Part shown: piece by piece, positions 26,072-34,687 of the stretch
Layout of the letters: every line of letters starts with the position of its first letter
Position numbering within the stretch: position 1 is the stretch's first letter
DNA from: Bacteroides sp. GM023
GTDB lineage: Bacteria; Bacteroidota; Bacteroidia; Bacteroidales; Bacteroidaceae
NCBI RefSeq assembly: GCF_014750685.1
Contig: NZ_JAAXGE010000016.1
Span: forward strand, 1 to 64,000
Length of the DNA stretch: 64,000 nucleotides
Direction of reading: 5' to 3'
Translations under genes and position numbers: made by a program
The notes under the pieces: model-generated
What the model was told of the DNA's origin: nothing
Database searches by the model: none
What the model saw: the letters and a program-made list of their open reading frames with translations, nothing else

Positions 26072-26173
26072 GAAATTAATATAACAAGTAATACAAGCCT
26101 ACTCTTTATTTCTTAAATCACTCTTCTTCAAATCCAACCACAACTAATTCAGAACTAAAATCGAACCAAAAGA

Positions 26174-26207
26174 AAAGAAGGAGAATCTGATTTGATTCCC
26201 CTTCTTT
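26174..26207 (-). terminator. Terminator of the first SusCD locus
   Basis: Fourteen-bp stem with one mismatch (AAAGAAGGAGAATC / GATTCCCCTTCTTT), TGATTT loop, and TTTTCTTTT on the minus strand, about 65 bases past the susD stop. Confidence 0.82.
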
Positions 26208-26272
26208 GTTACTGCCAATCTAACGAAAAGCTTATTATCACTCTATTGCATTTGTGTTATAAAAGTAACTAA

Positions 26273-28117
26273 CTACCAACCCGGATTCTGCACCAGTTTG
26301 TTTGATTTCTGAATTTCATTAAGTGGGATTGGATACAAGTACATACGTCTCTCGAAGATACGAGTCTCAAAAGCAGTACGTTCCATAAAGCCTTCCAAAT
26401 TATCGGCATTCATATTCATACCATGTACTGGTCCGCCTTGCTTATACCCTTCCTCGTCGGCACACATCCATCGACGTACATCGAAATAACGTTGTCCTTC
26501 AGCAAACAACTCAATGCGGCGTTCCATACGAATCGCTTCTTCCTGCAATGCCTGATTACCTTTTATTCCAGGTTTGATATCTTTCAACAAAGGTATACCT
26601 GCCCGGTAACGGACACTGTCGATATGCGCAATAATACGCTCATCAGCAGGATTCACATGATTCAAGGCTTCTGCATACAACAAATAAAAATCTGCCAGGC
26701 GGAACAACATACCAGCCCTGTATTTCGACTTCGAGTTACTACCTTGATTTAAAAGGTCGCGATTCATACCTTTATATAGCAGATAACCCGAATAACTCAT
26801 GTCTGCTTTAGAGTTGTCATCCCCTGTACCTTTATAGAAATAAATCTGTTTAGTCGTCTTTTGCCATACTTTGCCGGAATAAGTGATTGCCTGATAGAAG
26901 CGTGGTTCACGATTTTTATACATATTAGGAACACCGTCATCACCGATACCCTTTTCATCAATATAAAGACCGGACTCATGAATACTCTTACCATCACTCA
27001 TAAGAAAATCATCAATAGCTTCTTGCAATACGCCAACACAACCAAAGCCACTATAAATAGCACGCGGAGTACATCTGCGCTCTCTTCCTTCTCCGCCAAC
27101 ACCTCCCCAGGAGTTCTTACTGGTCTGCCAAATTGCTTCCGGATTGTTCAAACTCACCTGAAAGAGTTGATACAAAGATTCTCCTGCATTGACTTCGTTC
27201 TCATCATTCATCACTTTATACAAGTAATAGTGCGTCTTTGCATAATCAATGAAACGCTGTAAAGCATTCAAAGCCGTCTGCCATTTTCCATCATCTTTGC
27301 CAGGGAACAATTGTTTATCCTGCTTATCCCTTAAAGCGACTGCTTCTGCATAACCGCCATTCAGCAACGGACTTGCAGCATATACATGAAGTTTAGCCAA
27401 TATAGCCAATGCAGCACCCTTTGTAGGAGCAGCAGCACGGTTTTCATTGGCACTTCCATCATCATTCAGTTCTTTTTCGGGCAATAAGTCATAGCACGCA
27501 TTCAATTCTCCGTCAATGAAACTCACTACCTCATCCACCGAATTACGATAAAAATCCAAATCCGCAGCTGAAGGGTCTGAAATTTCTGTCATAACAGGAA
27601 CAGGCCCATACAATTCAAAAAGCAGGTAATGATAATAAGCACGCAGGAAACGGGCTTCGTTCTTCAACCTCGCCAACTCTTCATCATCTATAAAGTCCGT
27701 CACATCACCCTGTTGCGGAATCGTGTGAGCATATTCAAGAAATTCATTAGCCTGACGGATTTGCTTATAAAGGCTCCACCGCGACAAATCTGCCGAACCG
27801 GCATGATAACCTACCGTAGGAATAGTTTTCACATTATTCTGCGCACTTTTCAGCTCGTCCGAAACGGCAGGCCACGGATTATCAAGCCCCGTTAAGGCTG
27901 CATATGCGCTAGTTATAATAATATTCGATACATCAGGAATCCCTGAATAGATATAACGGTGGAAACGGCGTGTATAACCCGTATTATTGAATACCTCGTC
28001 CATCGTCAGTTCCGCAGCCAAGTCATCCGATACGTCCAAATAGTCGCTACAACCCGAAAAGAATATCGTGCTTAGTCCTATAAATAACAGGATTGATAAT
28101 TTTTTCAATGTTTTCAT
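26273..28117 (-). CDS. SusD-like glycan-binding lipoprotein
   Basis: A 614-residue SusD/RagB lipoprotein. The lipobox is FFSGC (Cys23). Tetratricopeptide-like helices carry the family wording LRAYYHYLLFELYGPVPVMTE near 160 and the C-terminal RMERRIELFAEGQRYFDVRRW and YLYPIPLNEIQKSNKLVQNPGW. It sits on the cell surface as the lid of the SusC transporter encoded just upstream (23 bases). Last gene of a three-gene unit. No enzyme gene adjoins, so the substrate cannot be guessed from context. Confidence 0.93.
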   Translation of the reverse strand: MKTLKKLSILLFIGLSTIFFSGCSDYLDVSDDLAAELTMDEVFNNTGYTRRFHRYIYSGIPDVSNIIITSAYAALTGLDNPWPAVSDELKSAQNNVKTIPTVGYHAGSADLSRWSLYKQIRQANEFLEYAHTIPQQGDVTDFIDDEELARLKNEARFLRAYYHYLLFELYGPVPVMTEISDPSAADLDFYRNSVDEVVSFIDGELNACYDLLPEKELNDDGSANENRAAAPTKGAALAILAKLHVYAASPLLNGGYAEAVALRDKQDKQLFPGKDDGKWQTALNALQRFIDYAKTHYYLYKVMNDENEVNAGESLYQLFQVSLNNPEAIWQTSKNSWGGVGGEGRERRCTPRAIYSGFGCVGVLQEAIDDFLMSDGKSIHESGLYIDEKGIGDDGVPNMYKNREPRFYQAITYSGKVWQKTTKQIYFYKGTGDDNSKADMSYSGYLLYKGMNRDLLNQGSNSKSKYRAGMLFRLADFYLLYAEALNHVNPADERIIAHIDSVRYRAGIPLLKDIKPGIKGNQALQEEAIRMERRIELFAEGQRYFDVRRWMCADEEGYKQGGPVHGMNMNADNLEGFMERTAFETRIFERRMYLYPIPLNEIQKSNKLVQNPGW

Positions 28118-28140
28118 ATAAATCGATGTGTTATAGATGA

Positions 28141-31100
28141 TTAGAAAGTAAAGTCAAGACCAAAAGTGAAAGTCCGGCTAAGAGGATATGAGAACCCGCC
28201 ATTAGCGTTTCCAAGTTCGGGGTCCCACATTTTGATATTGTCCCACACACAGAGGTTATTCCCTTGCAAGTAAATTCGCAAAGACTGTACCCCAATCTTT
28301 TTCAGTAATTTCTCCTTGAAATTATAGCCGAGTTCTATATTCTTCAGACGCAGAAAACTAGCATCACGCAACCACCATGTACTGGCAGCTTCATTATTGG
28401 TGAATGCAGTAGAATGAGCACGTGGAAACATTACATTCTGACTGGGATTGTTCTCCGTCCAGCGATTGGCAACTTCGGCACGCACAGCAGACTCTTCAAT
28501 TCCCCATTGGAATGGAAAGAATGTTCCGTTAGAACCATTGCCCAACACCGTTGAAGTGTTTCCCGCTCCTTGAAAGAATATACCGGCATAGAATCCTCTC
28601 CATTCGACATTAAGACCAAATCCGTATACAATTTCAGGAACAGAAGGATTGCCTACATCTTCCATTTGGTCATTACTGTCAATCTTTCCATCGCCATTCA
28701 AATCCTTATATTTTATATCCCCCGGACGTACCCCGCTTGACAAACCTGACACAACTCCCGGTTTCAATGCATAACTGCGTTCCAGTCCTTCTCCTGTGAT
28801 GATGAAATCATCGGGCGTATACAGTCCATCTGCAATATACAATTTCCACGAGTTAAGACGGGTACCTTTCTTTTCGAGCCACGGATAAACCTGCGGCACT
28901 TGGTCATATTCTATAATCTCATTACGTGCAAAAGTAAAATTACCACGGGCACTCAAATTCACTTCACCTATTTTGTGATTCAAACTCAAACTGGCGTCTA
29001 TACCATGATTCTTCACAATACCGAAATTCTGCCAGGGCATTTTTTGGAAACCTGTCACGTTAGATACAGTATTACGTTGCAGAAGAATGTCCTTACGCTG
29101 GTTATTGAAATAGTCAACCTGTATATCGATACAATTATCGAACAATCCCAAGTCAATACCATAATTGCGCTTATCTTCGATTTCCCAGGAAAGGAAAGGA
29201 GATTCAAATTGCGCCTGAGTAATTCCATTACCCACTCCACCTGTTGCATTACTATTACTGAATCCGATGTCATAGCCACCAGCGCCCTGATTCATCGTTC
29301 CACGATACAGGAAACGGTCACCACCCGTATCATCGTTACCGGTACGTCCAACAGAAAATCTCAACTTCAGTTTATTTAGAACCTTTTTTATCGTTTCCGG
29401 GTAATAAGGTTCGTTACTGATATACCATGCCAACCCCATTGCGGGAAAAAATCCGAAACGGAAACCTTTGGCAAAAGTTTCGGAACCTGTATAACCAAAG
29501 TTTCCTTCTATGAAATAGCGTCCGTCATATCCATACGTCACACGGCCAACCAAGCCCTGTTTCCTATAAGGCAAGGCATTGTTATGATACTGGGTATCTT
29601 TCTGCATATACAGGAACATAGCACCTACATCATGCTTTTCGGCAAAAGTCCGGTTATAATTAAAGGCAGTCTCAAAATAAATCTTTTTGTTCGAGGTATT
29701 CGACAAAGTTTCAGACAAAACATCACTGCCCTCTGATACAGTCTTATAATGCAACATACCATTTTCATCACGTCCTGTCGCCAAGTATTGAGTCGGATTT
29801 TTCGTACGCTTTGCCACATAAGACATATCGGCGTCGAAACTAATCAGTCCCTTCCAGGTCAGCCCTTTTGTCAGGAAATCCAATTTTTGGTTTACTTCAA
29901 CTTTGGACTGGATAGAAGTTCTCCATTCTTTTGAGTATCCTGAGTTCACGAGCTGGTTATACGGATTGACGCGATTGCCCGAAGGACGGGGATGCCCGGC
30001 TATGGTACCGTCAGAATATACGGCAGGCATAATATAAGACGGAGTGCGGCACATCGTATTAAAAATAGTACTGGTTCCCGTACCCGGATAGTTTGTTTGC
30101 AGATATTGTCCACTGATATCGACCTTCACCGTTGTGGTTTTGGTGGCATCAAAGTCGATATTACTACGCAGGTTATAACGTTTCAGACCGATATTATTGT
30201 CATAGTCATTGCTGAATTCCTTGAAAATACCATTTTCCTGATAGAAAGCGCCGGAAACAAAGTAGCGGGCACGTTCCGTTCCACCTCTCACATTAAGGGT
30301 ATATCGCATATTGTACGTATGGTTTCTCAACATGACACCCAGCCAGTCCGTGTCCGGATATAAATCACGGTCGGCACCGGGACCGTATTTTGCGATTTCC
30401 TCTGCCGTACGTATGCTGGCGGTTCCTTCATTGTTCAATGCTTCGTTGTAAAGTTCCAGTGTCTCTACGGAATTCATAAACTTCGGCAGGCGAGTCGGTT
30501 CCAAAATGGTTCCTTCGGCACGGAAAGATATTTTCGGTTTCTGTGAATTACCCCGTTTAGAAGTAATCAGGATAACTCCGTTTGCACCTTCGGCACCATA
30601 TACGGCTGTAGCGGCAGCATCTTTCAGCAATGTGAAAGATTCGATTTCATCAGCTTCTATGTCCTGCATCTGACGGGGGACACCATCTACCAATACAAGC
30701 GGGTTAGTACCACCCTTGAAAGAACTTTGTCCGCGAATCCAAAAGTCGGCATTGTCATATCCCGGTTCACCGGAACGCTGCACAGCAATAAGTCCCGGAA
30801 TCTGACCTGCCAGATTATTCGTCATATTACGGCTGGAAGAAACCGATAGTTCTTTGGGGCCAATGGCTGTGATAGAACTGACTACACTATTCTTCTTTTG
30901 TTTGCCATAACCGATAACAACGACGTCTTCCAGCATCTCCGTACTGGGTAGCATCTTGATAGCCAGTACCTTTTCGCCTTTATAAACCAGTTTTTGGGGT
31001 TCATAGCCTACGTAAGAGAAAAGGAGTACGTCACCCTTCTTCGTTTTTATCGTAAAATTTCCGTCCACATCAGTGATTGCGCCAACGGTCGCGCCTTCTA

Positions 31101-31242
31101 TCTTTATCTGTACTCCAATCATCGGCTGACCGTTCTCATCGACTACAAGTCCTGTCGGGCTTTGCTCTTGTGCATACATCATGTTCACTCCTGCAAAGAT
31201 GGCAAACAGGACGAGACATGTTATTTTTAATATCCTATTCAT
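28141..31242 (-). CDS. SusC-like TonB-dependent transporter (no STN domain)
   Basis: A 1033-residue outer-membrane transporter. After the signal peptide comes a carboxypeptidase-D-like regulatory domain (residues 30-110, GLVVDENGQPMIGVQIKIEG), the plug (VVIGYGKQKKNSVVSSITAI to VILITSKRG) and a 22-strand barrel ending in FTFGLDFTF. There is no N-terminal secretin/TonB short domain, so it should not signal to an anti-sigma factor, unlike the two other SusC proteins here. Partner of the SusD gene behind it. The lipoprotein gene in front (39 bases) probably adds a surface glycan-binding protein. Confidence 0.94.
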   Translation of the reverse strand: MNRILKITCLVLFAIFAGVNMMYAQEQSPTGLVVDENGQPMIGVQIKIEGATVGAITDVDGNFTIKTKKGDVLLFSYVGYEPQKLVYKGEKVLAIKMLPSTEMLEDVVVIGYGKQKKNSVVSSITAIGPKELSVSSSRNMTNNLAGQIPGLIAVQRSGEPGYDNADFWIRGQSSFKGGTNPLVLVDGVPRQMQDIEADEIESFTLLKDAAATAVYGAEGANGVILITSKRGNSQKPKISFRAEGTILEPTRLPKFMNSVETLELYNEALNNEGTASIRTAEEIAKYGPGADRDLYPDTDWLGVMLRNHTYNMRYTLNVRGGTERARYFVSGAFYQENGIFKEFSNDYDNNIGLKRYNLRSNIDFDATKTTTVKVDISGQYLQTNYPGTGTSTIFNTMCRTPSYIMPAVYSDGTIAGHPRPSGNRVNPYNQLVNSGYSKEWRTSIQSKVEVNQKLDFLTKGLTWKGLISFDADMSYVAKRTKNPTQYLATGRDENGMLHYKTVSEGSDVLSETLSNTSNKKIYFETAFNYNRTFAEKHDVGAMFLYMQKDTQYHNNALPYRKQGLVGRVTYGYDGRYFIEGNFGYTGSETFAKGFRFGFFPAMGLAWYISNEPYYPETIKKVLNKLKLRFSVGRTGNDDTGGDRFLYRGTMNQGAGGYDIGFSNSNATGGVGNGITQAQFESPFLSWEIEDKRNYGIDLGLFDNCIDIQVDYFNNQRKDILLQRNTVSNVTGFQKMPWQNFGIVKNHGIDASLSLNHKIGEVNLSARGNFTFARNEIIEYDQVPQVYPWLEKKGTRLNSWKLYIADGLYTPDDFIITGEGLERSYALKPGVVSGLSSGVRPGDIKYKDLNGDGKIDSNDQMEDVGNPSVPEIVYGFGLNVEWRGFYAGIFFQGAGNTSTVLGNGSNGTFFPFQWGIEESAVRAEVANRWTENNPSQNVMFPRAHSTAFTNNEAASTWWLRDASFLRLKNIELGYNFKEKLLKKIGVQSLRIYLQGNNLCVWDNIKMWDPELGNANGGFSYPLSRTFTFGLDFTF

Positions 31243-31281
31243 AAATGTGTCTTTTAAGTAAGAATTAGAAAATAATTAAGG

Positions 31282-32631
31282 CTACTTATCCGTACCGTAA
31301 ACATACAATTCTGCCATGTGCCCTACGGATGCCCCACTACCCAAAGTCGGGATATAAATACGAATCCAACGTGCGTCACAAGCCTTTACAGGAACCATTT
31401 GTTCTGTCTTTATGCTGCCGTCGAAGAAATATTTTCCAATCAGATTCCATGTTTCACCGTCATCTCCTGCATAGATTTCCAGGTTCATGGAAGTGAGTGC
31501 ATTTTGTCTTGCAACAACTCCTAACTGACTGATACTGTTTTCTTTTCCCATATCGAGTTTGATTTCGTACGGGGGAGCCGCTTCTCCTGTCGGTTGCGAC
31601 CAATGACTATGCCAGAAAGTGTTTATATCTCCGTCAATCAAGGATATGGCCTGACCGTTATGAGGGTAGTCATTGGATGTCTCACCTGTCTCTTCTTCTG
31701 TGTTGGCGGTAACTGTCCAATGTTCCCGGTTTATAAGTTCACCCTGTTTGATTATACAAAATGTAGCCACCGTCTGATTATCCAAATTAATACTGGCATC
31801 ACCCTGTCCGCTCAGTCCGCCTAGTGAAACCGGAAGAAGATAATTTCCGGGGGGAACTGTCGCACCTTGCAGGTTGATAGTAGAGCTTCCTGTAGTTTTT
31901 CCTTTAGCAATAGTCGCATCAGGAAGCGTATAGTAATCAGAGGGTAATAATATAAAGTAGGTCGAATTTTTTGAATTATAACTGTCTACATAATCGGTTC
32001 CTTCAACAGCAAATGAGGTAGTTAACTCCCATTCATTGTCAAAACTCACTTGTGTGTTAAGTTTCATAGGAGAAGTGGTGGTTTCGCCTTCTACAACAAA
32101 ATCTCCTCCTGAAGAGGTGAGTCTGACAATAGCTTCTTTCACTACAAATCCGTAAATAACTTCCGTACGTTCAGGATTCATGGGGGTTCCTGTGGACGAT
32201 ACCCGTAGAGGAAGTACATATTTTAATTTGTCGAAGCCGGAAAGATTGTAAATCTTGTGAGGGTCATAAACCAGGTTGCTTCCTTTTACATATCTGTCGC
32301 CACCGGAAGTAACCGCATAGGTTGCGTTTTCAATAGTGTAACATTCGGAAGGTAATAACTGATAATCAGTTCCATCAGCATTATTCAAAGAATCCAACAA
32401 AGATTGCTCTACCGAGAAAGTCACTGTTCCGCCGGCATCTTGCAGCCCGGCTTTGGCAACAGACAACTCTATCTTGTTGAGAGAACCCAAATCATAAACT
32501 TCAAGGGTGGTAAACCCGTTTTGTGATGCTGAAAACATTCCGACGGAACGTCCGTTATCAACATCTTCTACACACCCGGTAATGCATAAGCACGCTAACA
32601 AGCACGATGTTAACTCAAGGCATTTTTTCAT
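31282..32631 (-). CDS. DUF1735 lipoprotein with C-terminal discoidin (F5/8 C) domain
   Basis: About 449 residues from the ATG at 32631; the longer frame from 32676 adds a stretch unlike a signal peptide. The signal peptide ends in CITGC. Two DUF1735-like Ig modules (about 25-160 and 165-290) are followed by an F5/8 type C carbohydrate-binding module (about 300-449) with NDYPHNGQAISLIDGDINTFWHSHW and RWIRIYIPTLG. Such proteins serve as surface glycan-binding partners in PULs. It is the first gene of the unit, ahead of susC, which is unusual. The upstream region holds operator-like repeats instead of a linked regulator gene. Confidence 0.85.
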   Translation of the reverse strand: MKKCLELTSCLLACLCITGCVEDVDNGRSVGMFSASQNGFTTLEVYDLGSLNKIELSVAKAGLQDAGGTVTFSVEQSLLDSLNNADGTDYQLLPSECYTIENATYAVTSGGDRYVKGSNLVYDPHKIYNLSGFDKLKYVLPLRVSSTGTPMNPERTEVIYGFVVKEAIVRLTSSGGDFVVEGETTTSPMKLNTQVSFDNEWELTTSFAVEGTDYVDSYNSKNSTYFILLPSDYYTLPDATIAKGKTTGSSTINLQGATVPPGNYLLPVSLGGLSGQGDASINLDNQTVATFCIIKQGELINREHWTVTANTEEETGETSNDYPHNGQAISLIDGDINTFWHSHWSQPTGEAAPPYEIKLDMGKENSISQLGVVARQNALTSMNLEIYAGDDGETWNLIGKYFFDGSIKTEQMVPVKACDARWIRIYIPTLGSGASVGHMAELYVYGTDK

Positions 32632-32680
32632 AATTGATAATAGTTTTATTAAAGGTAAAAAAGGTGTAAAAAGCAAGTAA

Positions 32681-32700
32681 AAAGTATCTACTGATACTTT
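32681..32700. promoter_or_regulatory. Palindrome near the start of the SusCD locus
   Basis: AAAGTATC-TACT-GATACTTT, perfect 8-bp arms, 50 bases before the lipoprotein ATG and followed by a further half-site TGATACTTT (32701-32709). Looks like an operator or a 5'-UTR hairpin. Confidence 0.5.
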
Positions 32701-32830
32701 TGATACTTTAGGAGTAATAATAATTCATTTCTTTCTCATAGGCATTAAATTGATTAATTAAAAACTCTTGTTCTCTTGTGTGCTGAACTGTGCTGATTTA
32801 ATGTTTCAAAAAAAGAAAAATTATAGGTTT

Positions 32831-32846
32831 AGTTCCAATAGAACTT
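32831..32846 (-). repeat. Copy 1 of the AAGTTCTATTGGAACT inverted repeat
   Basis: On the minus strand this 16-mer is identical to the plus-strand core at 33138-33153. Arms AGTTC/GAACT around five bases. Confidence 0.75.
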
Positions 32847-32860
32847 AAATGAGGAAGAAT

Positions 32861-32875
32861 TATCGTCAACAGATG
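32861..32875 (+). repeat. Direct repeat TATCGTCAACAGATG, copy 1
   Basis: Fifteen identical bases shared with 33214-33228, each copy placed after one of the AGTTC inverted repeats. Confidence 0.75.
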
Positions 32876-33135
32876 AATTAGCTAGTGTGAAAAGTCTATT
32901 TTTCCGGAAGAATAAGCGTATATACGTACCTATTTTCTACCTGTTTTCGGTAGGTATAGAAAAGAATATAATTTTGTTTCATGCAGTTTTATTCTAAATA
33001 AATTAGTTTATATGTAGGTAATTTTGAATTTATTAGTATATTTGCTGCCGATTTATTGAGTTTTATCGGAAAACTGTAAGTCTGTGCGACTGGCTGGAAA
33101 AGAAGAAGGAAAGTATGTTTGCTACATTTCAAGCG

Positions 33136-33156
33136 CTAAGTTCTATTGGAACTTAG
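33136..33156 (+). repeat. Copy 2 of the AAGTTCTATTGGAACT inverted repeat
   Basis: CTAAGTTC-TATTG-GAACTTAG with perfect 8-bp arms. The same 16-base core as at 32831-32846 but on the other strand. Confidence 0.75.
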
Positions 33157-33213
33157 TGGTATAAATCGAACGAGAATCTATTTCTACAAAATTCATTTTA
33201 TATTCATTATCCA

Positions 33214-33228
33214 TATCGTCAACAGATG
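33214..33228 (+). repeat. Direct repeat TATCGTCAACAGATG, copy 2
   Basis: Identical to 32861-32875, same orientation, 353 bases apart. Confidence 0.75.
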
Positions 33229-33267
33229 TCAATTATATTCTTGCAGTAATTGTTATTAAGTGCAGAT

Positions 33268-33321
33268 AATTAATTATATAGAAAAGGCAAGCCAGTGCTT
33301 GCCTTTTCTATATAATTAATT
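33268..33321 (-). terminator. Terminator with a perfect 25-bp stem
   Basis: Two 25-bp perfect arms around CAGT (core GAAAAGGCAAGC). Lies about 60 bases behind the bile salt hydrolase stop and could end transcription from either side. Confidence 0.85.
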
Positions 33322-33382
33322 GTTTAAATATGGTATGCATCGAGTCTTTTTCAGTGTGCGATGCTCAACCACCCTAGATAAA

Positions 33383-34438
33383 TCACATCACCGGAGTCTG
33401 AAAAAGGAAAGTAAACGACTTGCTGTCTTTCAAATCCTTCACAGCGTCACCTGCATAAATCTCACCATTCGCCAAAGACAATTTCTTGATACTTGCTTTC
33501 GGGCTGAAATCAATCTTCTTCAAATCCAGCCAAAACAAATTCGGAGTTAAAGTCGATTCAAAATAATAGACCTTATTCTTTTGGTCGGAGACGGTACGCC
33601 AACGGGTAGAAGAAATATGAGGTTTATCGGGAGTAGAGATTCCGAACGGAACGGAGACATTACGCATTACACTCAATACACTTGGGATGGCGATTTTTGC
33701 ATCCGAGGTTTGGGGAATGGCATGAATATAGAAAGAAGCACGTACAAAGCGGTCGGTGGAACGGTTTGTGCCCGGAAGCATTTGCAGGCCGCCTACTTCT
33801 TTCCAGTAGTCGTTGATAGCCAACTGGTATTCATAGCGGGGAGAGTTTGTCATTACTTGATATTCTTTCCCTTCATGGATGCTTAGTTTTCCATCTAAAT
33901 ATTCCAATATGGCAGTATTTCCCGTTTCATCGGTAATAGCAAGGTGAAGAGTCGATTCCGAACCATTCGGCAGACGGGGAGCGTCGATACGGAAGGTTTC
34001 CTTTTTCAGTTCGTCCACAGCTTCACGCACTGTTGCAAAATTATCAAGCACATACTGAGTCCAAATACTTATTCCCATCGCAGGACGGGTATCTCCCGGC
34101 AGTGAATAAATTGTTTCAGGCAGGAACAGCAGACTTGCTACCAGTCCTTTCTCATTCATTCCATCACAAGTTCCTATATCATAACCTGCTGCAATGACAC
34201 TTCCATACTTGGATGTCCAGTTCAGCGTTTTCTCCTTATTGTGTCCCGTGCGCTGAATGCCACGTGGAAATACATAGAGATTCGAGTGGAGGTCTTCCTT
34301 CCAGTCCATCGTACGACCGGTTACCACCATTTGGTCCGGTCCGATATACACTGCACGTGTACACGCTTCTACCTGCTGCATGCTCCCTAAAGAGACAGCA
34401 GCCAACAATAATACAACTCCCGCTAGATTTTTCTTCAT
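33383..34438 (-). CDS. bsh: Bile salt hydrolase (choloylglycine hydrolase family)
   Basis: A 351-residue Ntn hydrolase of the choloylglycine/penicillin-V-acylase family (C59). A Sec signal peptide ends at VEA, which would expose Cys26 (CTRAVY) as the N-terminal nucleophile. Other active-site positions are visible: Arg42 and Asp45 in GRTMDW, Asn198 in MTNSP and an Arg in NRSTDRFVRASF (230/233). Export to the periplasm is typical of Bacteroides forms. The position next to topB recalls BT_2086 of B. thetaiotaomicron, a major bile salt hydrolase (from memory). It removes glycine or taurine from conjugated bile acids. Together with the reductase trio at 140-3023, the window holds two bile-acid functions. 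Penicillin V acylase activity is the main alternative, but the overall wording favours bile salts. Confidence 0.88.
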   Translation of the reverse strand: MKKNLAGVVLLLAAVSLGSMQQVEACTRAVYIGPDQMVVTGRTMDWKEDLHSNLYVFPRGIQRTGHNKEKTLNWTSKYGSVIAAGYDIGTCDGMNEKGLVASLLFLPETIYSLPGDTRPAMGISIWTQYVLDNFATVREAVDELKKETFRIDAPRLPNGSESTLHLAITDETGNTAILEYLDGKLSIHEGKEYQVMTNSPRYEYQLAINDYWKEVGGLQMLPGTNRSTDRFVRASFYIHAIPQTSDAKIAIPSVLSVMRNVSVPFGISTPDKPHISSTRWRTVSDQKNKVYYFESTLTPNLFWLDLKKIDFSPKASIKKLSLANGEIYAGDAVKDLKDSKSFTFLFQTPVM

Positions 34439-34617
34439 TTTTCTTTTCGGTTTAAATAATTGATACTCTTATCTATAAATAACAACTGCCTGGTGAATAT
34501 TGCCTGAAAGAAAGACGAATTTAATGAAAATAAAGGATTTATCCGAGGACTTCTTTGGTTATTCCAAGGTTCATCAAGTTAAAAAAACTTGTCGTTGAAA
34601 GGAAATGCTGTTTACTA

Positions 34618-34649
34618 TTTGTTATTCCACTCTCCTTTCGTTATTTTTG
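34618..34649 (+). promoter_or_regulatory. Consensus promoter of the outer-membrane protein gene
   Basis: TTTG (34618-34621), 20-base spacer, TATTTTTG (34642-34649). An AAGGAG Shine-Dalgarno sequence follows at 34675-34680, a rarity in Bacteroides. Confidence 0.8.
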
Positions 34650-34687
34650 TGGGTAGAAGAATTTACTAAACTATAAGGAGAGGACAA

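Larger units (their letters stand above)
32632..33267. other. Regulatory-looking non-coding region before the first SusCD locus
   Basis: About 640 AT-rich bases with no credible coding frame. It holds the palindrome at 32681-32700, two related inverted repeats (32831-32846, 33136-33156), a 15-base direct repeat (32861-32875, 33214-33228) and a plus-strand TATATTTG box near 33036. A plus-strand transcript from that box to the terminator at 33321 would be about 280 bases; I cannot tell whether it exists. Confidence 0.6.
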
